From Fontibacillus panacisegetis (lineage in GTDB: Bacteria; Bacillota; Bacilli; Paenibacillales; Paenibacillaceae), in the NCBI RefSeq assembly GCF_900102215.1, contig NZ_FNBG01000016.1, positions 50,426 to 114,425 of the forward strand: a stretch of DNA of 64,000 nt. Direction: 5' to 3'. Positions 53,250 to 62,668 of this stretch are shown here, piece by piece (position 1 is the first letter of the stretch; each line of letters begins with the position of its first letter). The position numbers and the translations under genes are program-made. The notes beneath the pieces are model-generated. The model did no database searches and had not been told where the DNA came from. It saw only the letters and a list, made by a program, of their open reading frames with translations.

Positions 53250-54854
53250 ATGTCAAAGTTATGTACCGATTTTGATAGAAATGGCGGAACATACATGATT
53301 TTGAAGGGCGAGGAAATGATTCAGTCTCAGGACATCAATCATGTACAGCGTTCGATGCTGGCATCAGTAAATATACCGAATCTGCTGAAATTGGATGTCA
53401 GGGAAGTAGATTTTGAAATCAGTCTTCACTATGAAATAACGGGCAAAAGAATGCTATCGCAATGTCTGCGAAACGATAAGCTCAGTATGAACGAGTTCTA
53501 TAATTTGCTCCTGCAAGTTGCAACCGTGTTGGATCATTGTAAGCAGTACATGCTGTCATCCTCCAACTACTTATTAGATGAGAACTACATTTATGTTGAA
53601 GAGCCGCTTGGTTCTGGGGGTTTATATTTTACCTACGTTCCTCTTAAGAAAAATTTTACATCAGAACCGCTAGGTAAATCACTAGTAAGCTTAATCACCA
53701 AAATGATGACAAGTGTTACGGAAATAGAAGGAAATGGAATTCAACAGTTATTGAGGTTTTGCTGTGATGATCTGTTTTCAATTCCAGTGTTTAAAGGTAT
53801 GCTTTTGGAGTTTTTGGCAGGTAAGGAGACCGTGTCTAAATCACAGAGATCACCTAATCAGGCTGTTCAGCCTGCCATTAATCGTATACATTCAGGGGTT
53901 ACAATAAAGGAATATATCGACACACCGCGGGGATTTGAGGAAGAGGCCGTTGCTGAAAATGTGCAAGATCATGATAAAGAAATTCAGATTGAAAAAGATA
54001 GCAGTCCATCAAAGTCAACGTATCTATTACTTGCACTTGTATTGATTGATGCACTCATTTGGAAGTTTCTATATTTTGATCGGCCTAACACCTCTGTATA
54101 TATTAGCTTGGGGTTAACTATAATGCTTGTGGTTGTATTTTTTGTTGTTCGTAATGGAGCTGGAGCGATGTTTGAGTCTATATCAGATCGGATGTCTAGC
54201 ATTTTCCGGAGACGAAGTCCCTCCTCTTTTACTGACCCTGAAGACGGAGGCTGGGGAATACATGCTGAAAAAGATAGCCGTGAATTGTCTACAAATTGGC
54301 GGTGGAATGATTCCGGTTCATTCACTTCATTAGAAGCAAAAAGGGGCATTAATTGGGATGATATTAAAAAGGAGGTAAATCAGCAGTATCAATCAGTATC
54401 CCATCCTCAGTTTGAACCGATTTCAGAAGCGATTCCGGAAAATTCATTTATGCCGTCGTCGTCTTCGATGCAAACGGTGCTGCTAGGCAAGCCAGCGACT
54501 TCGTCTCAAGGAGCAGCACCTGTAATTACATATTGCCTAGAACGTCATGGACAAAATAATGAAAGTTCAGGGCTGATTCAGCTTCATTTTGGAAGCTTTG
54601 TTATCGGACGGTCAGAAGATATTGTTCAATATGTGGAGACTGCGACAGGTGTGTCACGAGCCCATCTTGAACTAATGATCACTAGGGATGGCTGTACGAT
54701 TAAGGATTTGGGGTCTAGAAACGGAACGAAATTGAGCGGGGAAGAGATAGCTCCGTATAAGGAATATTCTTTAGCGGTAGGGGATACATTCACTATAGCT
54801 GAGCAGGCTTATACATTACGGATTAGTAATAATAACATACAAAAGACGATGTAG
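53250..54854 (+). CDS. FHA-domain membrane protein (DUF6382-like N terminus)
   Basis: About 534 residues. ATG 53250 lies ten bases after AAGGAAG; a GTG at 53229 is an alternative. The N-terminal 200 residues resemble the DUF6382 domain found with Tad loci of Gram-positives. Two membrane helices lie near 255-305 (LLLALVLIDALIWKFLY and LGLTIMLVVVFFVV). A linker follows, and the last 90 residues are an FHA domain (FVIGRSED, GVSRAHLELM, DLGSRNGTKL) that binds phospho-Thr peptides. It likely connects Ser/Thr kinase signalling to pilus assembly. Last gene of the locus. Confidence 0.87.
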   Translation: MSKLCTDFDRNGGTYMILKGEEMIQSQDINHVQRSMLASVNIPNLLKLDVREVDFEISLHYEITGKRMLSQCLRNDKLSMNEFYNLLLQVATVLDHCKQYMLSSSNYLLDENYIYVEEPLGSGGLYFTYVPLKKNFTSEPLGKSLVSLITKMMTSVTEIEGNGIQQLLRFCCDDLFSIPVFKGMLLEFLAGKETVSKSQRSPNQAVQPAINRIHSGVTIKEYIDTPRGFEEEAVAENVQDHDKEIQIEKDSSPSKSTYLLLALVLIDALIWKFLYFDRPNTSVYISLGLTIMLVVVFFVVRNGAGAMFESISDRMSSIFRRRSPSSFTDPEDGGWGIHAEKDSRELSTNWRWNDSGSFTSLEAKRGINWDDIKKEVNQQYQSVSHPQFEPISEAIPENSFMPSSSSMQTVLLGKPATSSQGAAPVITYCLERHGQNNESSGLIQLHFGSFVIGRSEDIVQYVETATGVSRAHLELMITRDGCTIKDLGSRNGTKLSGEEIAPYKEYSLAVGDTFTIAEQAYTLRISNNNIQKTM

Positions 54855-55056
54855 AGTTGAACTGAACCCTTAATGTGGATGGTAAATGAAAAGAAATCTA
54901 CTATTAGAAGGTGACTTTTATACTTTAGGATTAGTTTCTAGCTTTTTGAATTGTACTATAGTATATCGCATACTCACTGTCCCTTTCTCTTTAGATGCCG
55001 TAAGATGTACTTTTTGTAATAGATTACTATGTATAAATTTTAGAAATTATTAAAAT

Positions 55057-55494
55057 CTAGTATTTTTTCAATAATTGTATTACCTCTTTTATCGAGGTTT
55101 TTGTTATTTCGAAATTTGTCTCTATGATGGCTAATTGCTGGATCGTAATTAATATATTTTTATAACTTAATGTGGCCATGTCCATCTGACTTGCTAGTTT
55201 TGAATTGATATTTTCATAACTATTTGTACCAGACCAATCCAATAAGTCATTTCCGATAAAATTAGTGTTAAAGGAAAATCTAATTATGATTTGTTTGGAT
55301 TGATCTTGATTTTCATAGATGAATAGATGTGAGGTTGGTTGTACGTTTGTCATATTTCTTTTGCCATCAAGCGTTAAATTTTCTCTTTTACCGAAAGTCA
55401 GGTCTTTTTCAACGACAACAATATTTTCTCCGGAAGCAGCTTTAAGAGTAAAATCAGTTATATTTAGACTGTCTGCACCACCAATGTGGAATGG
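55057..55494 (-). pseudogene. Degenerate gene fragment
   Basis: On the minus strand an open frame runs from just after a TAA (55497) to a stop at 55057. The 5' part reads FHIGGADSLNITDFTLK then NIVVVEKDLTFGKREN with no usable start or SD. The first ATG (55353) lacks an SD. It looks like the C-terminal portion of a longer protein whose start was lost. AT-rich, family not recognised. Confidence 0.5.
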
Positions 55495-55862
55495 TTATTC
55501 GTGTAACATGTTGATCCTGCTTCTTGCTTACACTTCATGCTGGGTATCTCCATCGTATGTGGGATTTGCTCTAGGTCGCAACGTTTCCAGAATACAAGAG
55601 GTTTTTTATTTTCTTTCAAAAATCAATTAATTCATTGCGAGGATGGATCAATATAACATTAATGGTCCTTTTTGTGTTTTGAATTTATCATACATAACAT
55701 TGTTTCAACAAGTAGAAATTGGGGGCATCTGATATTATTTAAAGGAATCCACCTAAAATATATTTTCGAAAATAATAGATACCAATTGATAACTTTTGCT
55801 TGAGTATTTTGAAATAATCTGACTCATTGATAAACAAGGGTTTGTGAACATAAAAAGGGGGC

Positions 55863-56438
55863 TGTCCCAAAAGTAGGTTTACTAGCTTCATGGGACGGTT
55901 CGCCTGATAAAAAGACATGTTAAAACTAGAAATAGCGGTGCAAGGAAGACGATCCCTGCACCGCTTGATCCCGCCACATTCCATGACCGTATCTGGGCGT
56001 TTTCAGCCTATCTCAGCACTTCGGTAGCAATAAAGGAAAAAAGTTCCCTTATTCCATCAGGATTCGCTCAAGATCATAAAATAAAGGAACTTAATTCCTC
56101 TATTTTGGTGATAAACGCTTGTTTTTGGCATTTTAGGGCAATTTCAGTAAGGATAAAGGAAAATACTTCCTTTATTTTCTTTAAAATCATCTCATTTTTG
56201 AATATAAAGGAGATTTTTTCCTCTAGTGTGTTCGATCTGCAATCCTCTGACTTCTCACGAATAAGCTAGCTGTACTATTTCACTAAAGCGCAATTTGGAA
56301 ATTTGGGGGATCTTATTTTCATTCTAGGTGGTAACGCCTGGGCGTCATAGTTGTTTTTGTATGCTTTTCCTGATATCTTGCCCTTCCACTGCTAAAAAAC
56401 AGCGTCCCTCAAGGTTATCTTAGATAACTTTTGGGACA
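55863..56438. mobile_element. Inverted-repeat-bounded element (MITE-like or IS remnant)
   Basis: TGTCCCAAAAGT at 55863-55874 is repeated as its exact reverse complement at 56427-56438, bounding 576 bp without a credible gene. The GTCCCAAAAG end recalls IS1182/IS4-type termini. A 9-bp hairpin (AGCGGTGCA/TGCACCGCT, 55934-55966) and the four-hairpin repeat at 56029 lie inside. Probably a non-autonomous element or a deletion derivative. Confidence 0.5.
56029..56225. repeat. Four-hairpin repeat, family B
   Basis: Four palindromic units around TAAAGGAA...TTCC(T/C)TTA start at 56031, 56082, 56154 and 56205 (spacing 51, 72, 51). Unit 3 (ATAAAGGAA/TTCCTTTAT) is a perfect stem. The 2+2 architecture mirrors family A although the sequence differs. 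Confidence 0.75.
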
Positions 56439-56535
56439 ACATCTTTTGTCAGAGGCTGCTTAACCTCCGATGACAAAAGGGCGAGATCAAGAGAAAAGCT
56501 AGACTCTGCATCGTGCTTTTCATCTTTTACATCGG

Positions 56536-57018
56536 TTATTTATCCATCAAATGACGATAAGGCTGATAATCAATCTGGTTTTTCTCCAGGAAAGTAACGA
56601 GAAATTTATTATCGCGTTTAGGTGTTGCTGATATGTAGCCTTTTATGCAGTGCTCTCTTGTAACTGCGGGGGCCTTCTCTTCAAGAGCGATTCTACCGAT
56701 TTCGGCAGCGATGGAGTGTTTGGCAATGTCGCGGAATGCACTTGGAACAGGCTGAACGAGCATCGTGAGAAAATCCTTGGAATCATCAGTCCACAGGTGG
56801 CGGCTGCTTTCGACCCAATGATTTTGCCAGTCTAGCTTGGATTTTCCGTCTGCTTTAGGCAGCACCTTAAGAAATTTACGGAACATAAAGTAACCGCCAA
56901 TCACCATAGCACCGAGCATAACAAAAGCCCAAAAAACGATGCTGTTCATAAAGAATCGACTTGGCCCCTCTGAAGCTAACAGGAAGGAAGCTGAATACAG
57001 CGAGCTAGAATATAACAA
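56536..57018 (-). CDS. DUF2621 family membrane protein
   Basis: A 160-residue protein. TTG 57018 has GAGGTG about seven bases upstream; a shorter start at the ATG at 56949 would give the usual length of about 135. One N-terminal helix ([19 protein letters not shown]) is followed by a conserved cytoplasmic domain: [20 protein letters not shown], then [18 protein letters not shown] and [14 protein letters not shown]. This matches the Bacillus YneK-like DUF2621 family, whose function I do not know. Divergent from endonuclease IV. Confidence 0.85.
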   Translation of the reverse strand: MLYSSSLYSASFLLASEGPSRFFMNSIVFWAFVMLGAMVIGGYFMFRKFLKVLPKADGKSKLDWQNHWVESSRHLWTDDSKDFLTMLVQPVPSAFRDIAKHSIAAEIGRIALEEKAPAVTREHCIKGYISATPKRDNKFLVTFLEKNQIDYQPYRHLMDK

Positions 57019-57151
57019 TAGAGATCACCTCATAATTTGTCACAAAACATTCAATTTGATAAGAATTATACCGTATTTCTTTATTTATTTCGATATTCAA
57101 GATAAAATAAGCTTGTTTAGCGATTTAATGTCCAAAAGGGGGAAATACAAG

Positions 57152-58264
57152 ATGCTTAAAATTGGTTCTCATGTCTCGTTCTCGGACAAAGGGCTGTTAA
57201 GTGCGACGAAGGAGGCTGTTTCTTACGGCTCCAGTTCGTTCATGATATATACCGGTGCACCGCAAAATACACGGCGTAAACCGATTGATACGATGTTTAT
57301 TGAAGAAGGCAATGAGGCGATGGCGGCTGCCGAGATCGGTGAGATTGTCGTACATGCGCCGTATATTATCAACCTTGGCTCATACAAATCCAGTACGTAT
57401 CAGCTTGCGGTAGATTTTTTGCAGGAGGAAATCCGTCGTACACATGCGCTTGGTGTTCGGAATATCGTACTGCATCCGGGTGCTTTCACCGATAAGGATG
57501 CTGATTACGGCGTAGAGCGAATTGCTGAAGGGCTGAATGAGGTGCTTAACGGTACCAACGAGACTGAAGTGAACATTGCGCTTGAAACGATGGCGGGAAA
57601 AGGTACCGAGATAGGACGCAGCTTTGAGGAAATTGCAGCGATTATCGATAAAGTACAGCATAATGAGAGATTAACGATTTGTATGGATACATGCCATATT
57701 CACGATGCTGGATATGACATTGTAAATGATCTGGACGGCGTTCTTCGCAAGTTTGATGATCTGGTCGGGCTGAACCGGATTGCGGTGGTTCATATTAACG
57801 ATAGTAAAAATCCGATTGGAGCTCATAAGGACCGTCATACACCGATTGGTTCGGGCTGGATTGGCTTTGATGCGATTAATCGTGTCGTTCATCATGAGGC
57901 TCTTGCGGGTCGATCGTTTATCCTTGAAACACCATGGGTAGGTAAAGATGCAAAAACACAACGTCCGATGTATGAAGTCGAAATTGCACTTCTGCGTGGG
58001 GATGTAGCTGGTCGCTTTGGTAATGGCTTCATTAGGGAAGTAGAAGAGTTGTCTTCTTTCTTTAAGAAACAAGAGATTGATCCACGTGCATTTGTTCTGG
58101 ATATCTGGAGCCTGCTTAAAAATGATGCCAAAGCAAAAAAAGCTGATCCACGCGAGCCTTTGGAACGTCTTTTTGATCTTGTAACCGAAGCCAGCTTGTT
58201 TCCGAATCTTTCGGAAGAGCAAATCAATCATCGACTGATTGCCTGGTTAGCTTCTGCTAAATAG
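57152..58264 (+). CDS. nfo: Endonuclease IV (AP endonuclease) with C-terminal extension
   Basis: A 370-residue protein from ATG 57152 with AAAAGGGGG upstream; earlier in-frame starts lack an SD. The TIM-barrel core contains IGSHVSF at the N terminus, [67 protein letters not shown] and ILETP. These supply the three-zinc ligands of EndoIV, which incises abasic sites in DNA. The core normally ends near 280-300; here about 75 extra residues follow ([20 protein letters not shown]) with helical character and unknown role. Followed by purU. Confidence 0.93.
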   Translation: MLKIGSHVSFSDKGLLSATKEAVSYGSSSFMIYTGAPQNTRRKPIDTMFIEEGNEAMAAAEIGEIVVHAPYIINLGSYKSSTYQLAVDFLQEEIRRTHALGVRNIVLHPGAFTDKDADYGVERIAEGLNEVLNGTNETEVNIALETMAGKGTEIGRSFEEIAAIIDKVQHNERLTICMDTCHIHDAGYDIVNDLDGVLRKFDDLVGLNRIAVVHINDSKNPIGAHKDRHTPIGSGWIGFDAINRVVHHEALAGRSFILETPWVGKDAKTQRPMYEVEIALLRGDVAGRFGNGFIREVEELSSFFKKQEIDPRAFVLDIWSLLKNDAKAKKADPREPLERLFDLVTEASLFPNLSEEQINHRLIAWLASAK

Positions 58265-58295
58265 AACTATAGATTATTGGGGGGCATCATACTAA

Positions 58296-59195
58296 ATGGA
58301 TACGCATATTAAGAACAGCACTCAGCCTGTTAAACCATATGAGGAGAATCGGGCGCGCATGCTCATTTCTTGTCCTGATGGACCTGGACTTGTAGCAGCA
58401 GTTTCACAATTTTTGCATGAGCATGGAGCAAACATTGTTCAGTTCGACCAGTATACCATGGACCCTGAGGGCGGCATGTTTTTCATGCGCGTTGAATTTG
58501 ATCTTGATCAGCTGGATGATCGTTTATCCAATGTAAGAGCCGATTTTGCAGCTATTGCTGACAAGTTCCAAATGGAGTGGAAGCTTTATCCGTTGAAGCA
58601 AAAGAAAAAGCTGGCAATCTTTGTATCGAAGGAGGATCATTGTCTTGTTGAGCTGCTCTGGCAATGGCAAGCAGGCGATCTTGACGCAGAGATCTCTATG
58701 GTAATTAGTAATCATGCCGATATGAAGGAATATGTGGAATCCTTCGGTATTCCTTATTACCATATTCCTGTTACGCCGGACACGAAAAAAGAAGCTGAGC
58801 AGAAGCAGCTTGAAATCGTTGCTGACAAGGTGGACCTCATCGTTCTGGCCAGATACATGCAAATCGTATCCCCAGCGCTTATTTCACCTTATCGCAACCG
58901 GATCATCAACATTCACCATTCTTTCCTTCCTGCGTTTGTAGGAGGTAAGCCGTATGCCCAAGCATATGAACGCGGGGTGAAAATTATTGGCGCTACAGCT
59001 CACTACGTAACGGAAGAACTCGATGGAGGTCCAATTATCGAGCAGGACGTTCAGCGTGTCAGTCACCGTGATAACGTAAACGAATTGAAGCGGATCGGTC
59101 GTACCATCGAGCGCGTCGTTCTCGCAAGAGCTGTTAAATGGCATGTTGAGGACCGGATTCTTGTTCATCAGAACAAAACGGTAGTATTCAACTAG
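58296..59195 (+). CDS. purU: Formyltetrahydrofolate deformylase
   Basis: A 299-residue enzyme that hydrolyses 10-formyl-THF to formate and THF. N-terminal ACT domain: ISCPDGPGLVAAVSQFLHEHGANIV. The C-terminal formyltransferase-like domain contains the catalytic set in RYMQIVSPALI, NIHHSFLPAFVG and GATAHYVTEELDGGPIIEQD. GGGGGG lies about eleven bases before ATG 58296. It is 31 bases after nfo and ends at a terminator, so the two may be co-transcribed. Confidence 0.96.
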   Translation: MDTHIKNSTQPVKPYEENRARMLISCPDGPGLVAAVSQFLHEHGANIVQFDQYTMDPEGGMFFMRVEFDLDQLDDRLSNVRADFAAIADKFQMEWKLYPLKQKKKLAIFVSKEDHCLVELLWQWQAGDLDAEISMVISNHADMKEYVESFGIPYYHIPVTPDTKKEAEQKQLEIVADKVDLIVLARYMQIVSPALISPYRNRIINIHHSFLPAFVGGKPYAQAYERGVKIIGATAHYVTEELDGGPIIEQDVQRVSHRDNVNELKRIGRTIERVVLARAVKWHVEDRILVHQNKTVVFN

Positions 59196-59222
59196 AAGTC
59201 GCAATAATAGATGCGTAAATAG

Positions 59223-59260
59223 AACCGTACAGACGATAAGCTCGGGCTGTGCGGTTTTTT
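59223..59260 (+). terminator. Rho-independent terminator after purU
   Basis: AACCGTACAG pairs with CTGTGCGGTT (one mismatch), followed by TTTTTT. Confidence 0.88.
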
Positions 59261-59354
59261 GTTAGATTATGACTGTTTTCGCTAGAAAGAGTAACTTTCT
59301 GAGGAAGTTTGCCGTTATAAAAAGAAAGAAGCAGAAATGAAGGGGGAGAATTTC

Positions 59355-61733
59355 TTGGTAGGTCAATTGAAAAGGATCATACCTATGTTCGTGTTGATCA
59401 CTATGATTGCTGCGGGACTTTGGGGAGCTGCTCCGGCTTACGTATCAGCTGCAGAGCCTGCGATCAGCATTGAAACGGAAGTAGGCTATGGTGAAAATTA
59501 TAAGGAGAATGAATGGACTCCGATTACGATTACTTTAAAAAGCGATGCCGACATTTCGGGTGAAATAGTTGTTCGAGCAGAGTTACCGTATATGCAGGGA
59601 AGCGTGTCCCAGATCAAGCAGGTCGACCTTCCGGCAGGTACGCCGAAGAAGATCACGGTCGGAGTAATCGGTAACAATTTTACCAAAGATAATACTACGA
59701 TACGTTTTTATAGTGGCTCGGCAGAATCGGGTAAATACATACCGTTTTCTTCAGGTAAAGCGTATTTGCAATCTGCTTTCAATCAAGGTGCAGTAATAGG
59801 TGTACTGGCTTCTGATCCAGACACGATGAATTTTTTGCGTGCGCTTAATGATAATGGAAGAAATGTTACAGTAACCTCGCTCAAGGGAGATCAACTGCCC
59901 AATGACGGTCAATACTTAAGCTCCCTGGATGTGCTGGTCGTTAACAATTACTCTATGGATACTTCTACAGAGGGGCAGTTGGCTGCTATTTCGGATTGGG
60001 TGAAAAGAGGCGGTACACTCGTATTAGCTGGTGGAGCTGGATACACAAAAAGCGTAAAAGGGCTGGAAGCTCTGTCACCTGTGGAATTTACCGGAACTAC
60101 CGAGGTTAACGCATTGCCTGAATTGGCCAGCCTTGGAGGCAAGGCGTTGTCTATTGATCATCCTTTGACTATCTCGACGGCCACACTCAAGGATACAGCA
60201 TCCACTATACTCTCTAACGGAAATGAACCCTTATTTGCTTCATGGAGTGTAGGAAAAGGTGAAGTGCTATATGCAGCATATGACGTGTCTCAGGATCCAC
60301 TGGATAGTTGGAGCGGCCATGCTGGTGTATGGGGTTCTGTTCTGAGCAAAAAACTGTTGTCTAACGCTGCTTTTCAAGGCGGCAACTATAAATATGCTTA
60401 TGTGAATTTCAGATCGGGCATGGATTATTTGCTGGACTATTTTCCTTCATTAACTTTCCCCCCATTTTCACGCTTGTTTTGGATATTTATTGCATATGCA
60501 CTAGTAGTAGCGCCTGCCCTATATTATATTCTGAAAAAGTTAGATAAACGTGAATGGGCATGGGTATGCATTCCAGTGATTGCTATTGTGGCCAGTGTCG
60601 GAATTTATTTTGCAGGAACTACCGGAAAAACTAATGTGCGCACGCACACAATCAATGTGATGGAACTGGATAGTAACGGGTATGCCAAGCGAACAACAGC
60701 ATCCTCATTGTTTGTACCGCGAGGCGGTAAGTATGAATTGCAGTTTGCAGCTGGAACGCACGTGACGTTGAAACGTGAGGACGGGTTGATCACGGGCAAT
60801 AGTTTGAGCAATTCTGCAAGGGAATTCGTAAGAGAACAAGAGGATGCAACGGATGTTAAGTTGCTGGATATGACTCATCGTTCTATTGCTAAAGTATGGG
60901 TTGATCAAGCGGAGAACAGAGAATTTGGTAAGCTTGATATTGTTATGACTTATGATGAAAAGGGACAGCCTCAAGGCACGATAACAAACAATACGGACCG
61001 TAATTTTAGCAACACTGCCCTGATTGTTGGGGGCGATTTGTACATGATCGGTAATCTTGAAAAAAACCAATCAAGTCCCATTCCTTCGAATAAAATTCCT
61101 GTTCGATATGGTAATTACGGGGATACTGCCTTTCCGTACACTGGTAACAATCGAAATGATCCACACCAGCGGGAACGTGGGCTTATGAATAATTATTTAG
61201 GTAGTAATTCAGAATTTAACAATGTAATTATTGCTTGGGATCAAGCGGTAATAAGCGATTATAAAGTGAATGGTAAAGAGGTGCCAACAGAGCAGCTAAA
61301 TATGTGGGTACAGCAGGTACAGCCTCAATTTGTAAATGACAAAAATGAAATACAGGTTCCTTTTGGTTACATTCGAGGAGGCATCAGCAACATTACTGCA
61401 AGTGAGTGGAGCCAAGATAGCTCTATAGGAATCAACATGTCCGAAGGTGATATGGATTTTGAGTACAATTTAACTGCCATAGGCCATAGCGCCAACTTGT
61501 CGGAGCTTAATATCAGACAACAGAATAACGGACAGCGGACAACAGCGATGATCTGGAATAATACCATGAATAACTGGGAACCGCTGACATGGGTTAATGG
61601 GCAGGTAGCCATTACGGAGAAAGTGGACGACTATATTCAGAATGGTTCCAGGCTGTTAATCCGTATTACGGCGAGTGAATGGACCAGCTTTGATATGCCC
61701 GAAATTTCCCTGAAAGGAAAGATGAGCCGATGA
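59355..61733 (+). CDS. Membrane-anchored GldG/DUF4350-like surface protein
   Basis: About 792 residues. TTG 59355 has GGGGGAG seven bases upstream, while an ATG at 59337 precedes that SD. Signal peptide to about 35 (ends VSAAEP). The first 340 residues are extracellular and include a Rossmann-like glutamine-amidotransferase-type region (DVLVVNNYSM, then WVKRGGTLVLAGGAGYTKSV). Two membrane helices follow (FWIFIAYALVVAPALYYIL and VCIPVIAIVASVGIYFAG), then a large beta-rich domain. It overlaps the next ATPase gene by four bases. The GldG-like arrangement suggests an accessory subunit of the ABC exporter; function unknown. Confidence 0.8.
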   Translation: MVGQLKRIIPMFVLITMIAAGLWGAAPAYVSAAEPAISIETEVGYGENYKENEWTPITITLKSDADISGEIVVRAELPYMQGSVSQIKQVDLPAGTPKKITVGVIGNNFTKDNTTIRFYSGSAESGKYIPFSSGKAYLQSAFNQGAVIGVLASDPDTMNFLRALNDNGRNVTVTSLKGDQLPNDGQYLSSLDVLVVNNYSMDTSTEGQLAAISDWVKRGGTLVLAGGAGYTKSVKGLEALSPVEFTGTTEVNALPELASLGGKALSIDHPLTISTATLKDTASTILSNGNEPLFASWSVGKGEVLYAAYDVSQDPLDSWSGHAGVWGSVLSKKLLSNAAFQGGNYKYAYVNFRSGMDYLLDYFPSLTFPPFSRLFWIFIAYALVVAPALYYILKKLDKREWAWVCIPVIAIVASVGIYFAGTTGKTNVRTHTINVMELDSNGYAKRTTASSLFVPRGGKYELQFAAGTHVTLKREDGLITGNSLSNSAREFVREQEDATDVKLLDMTHRSIAKVWVDQAENREFGKLDIVMTYDEKGQPQGTITNNTDRNFSNTALIVGGDLYMIGNLEKNQSSPIPSNKIPVRYGNYGDTAFPYTGNNRNDPHQRERGLMNNYLGSNSEFNNVIIAWDQAVISDYKVNGKEVPTEQLNMWVQQVQPQFVNDKNEIQVPFGYIRGGISNITASEWSQDSSIGINMSEGDMDFEYNLTAIGHSANLSELNIRQQNNGQRTTAMIWNNTMNNWEPLTWVNGQVAITEKVDDYIQNGSRLLIRITASEWTSFDMPEISLKGKMSR

Positions 61734-62668
61734 TAGAAATTCAGAACTTAACAAAAACATACGGCAATTTCGAGGCGTTAAAATCTGTGAATTTGTCTAT
61801 CGACAAGGGGACGGTTTTTGGATTTGTCGGTCCTAACGGAGCTGGGAAAACGACGACAATGTCCATTCTTGCTACGTTGTTGCTGCCAACATCAGGTATA
61901 GCGAAGGTAGGCGGGTTTGATGTGACCGAGCATCCTCATGAAGTACGCAAAAAAATCGGATATATGCCGGACTTTTTTGGAGTATATGATCAGTTTAAGA
62001 CGACTGAATATTTGCACTTTTATGGCGCCAGTTATGGGATTGCTCGTCCGGAGCGGGAAAAATTAATACCTCAGCTGCTGGATCTGGTCAACCTGAGTGA
62101 TAAAAAGGACTCTTACGTCGACAGTCTCTCACGGGGGATGAAGCAGCGGCTGTGTCTTGCGCGCTGTCTTGTGCATGACCCGGATGTTCTCATACTGGAT
62201 GAGCCAGCGTCAGGATTAGATCCACGGGCTCGCATTGAAATGCGCGAAATCCTGAAGGAGCTTAAGCTCATGGGCAAGACAATTATTATTTCCTCTCATA
62301 TTTTGCCTGAGCTCGCGGAAATGGTAGATGAGATCGGCGTAATAGAGCATGGGGCGATGGTTGCCCAAGGCAGAGTATCCGATATTCAGAACCGCTTACG
62401 TGTGAAAAGAGTGCTGCACATTCGCGTAATCGATCGTGCTGAGGAATTAGCTGCCCGAATTCGTGATGAGGCACATGTCAGTCAAGTATTTAGCGATGCA
62501 ATGGGTATCCATGTTCAGTTTACTGGCGGAGATGCTGAGCAATCTATTTTACTAGGCAATATTATTGCATCAGGTTTTCAAGTCATCTCCTACAATGAGG
62601 TTCAGAGCAATCTGGAGGATGTATTTCTGGAGATTACGAAAGGTGGGTCTCACGATGAATTGGCGTAA
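61730..62668 (+). CDS. ABC-2 exporter ATPase
   Basis: A 312-residue ATPase with Walker A GPNGAGKTT, Q-loop MPDFFGVYDQ, signature LSRGMKQRLCLAR, Walker B VLILDEPASGLD and H-loop IISSHIL. The 80-residue C-terminal tail is typical of GldA/NatA-type exporters. Translationally coupled on both sides: ATGA overlap with the upstream gene and a 14-base overlap with the permease gene. Confidence 0.93.
   Translation: MIEIQNLTKTYGNFEALKSVNLSIDKGTVFGFVGPNGAGKTTTMSILATLLLPTSGIAKVGGFDVTEHPHEVRKKIGYMPDFFGVYDQFKTTEYLHFYGASYGIARPEREKLIPQLLDLVNLSDKKDSYVDSLSRGMKQRLCLARCLVHDPDVLILDEPASGLDPRARIEMREILKELKLMGKTIIISSHILPELAEMVDEIGVIEHGAMVAQGRVSDIQNRLRVKRVLHIRVIDRAEELAARIRDEAHVSQVFSDAMGIHVQFTGGDAEQSILLGNIIASGFQVISYNEVQSNLEDVFLEITKGGSHDELA

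Noticed and set aside
55739..55984. 81-codon minus-strand frame across the left end of the inverted-repeat element
   Set aside because: No SD, crosses the element boundary, and part of it is the hairpin sequence; not a credible gene.
56939..57151. Upstream extension of the endonuclease IV frame
   Set aside because: It overlaps the divergent DUF2621 gene and adds residues before the conserved IGSHVSF start; ATG 57152 has a clear SD.
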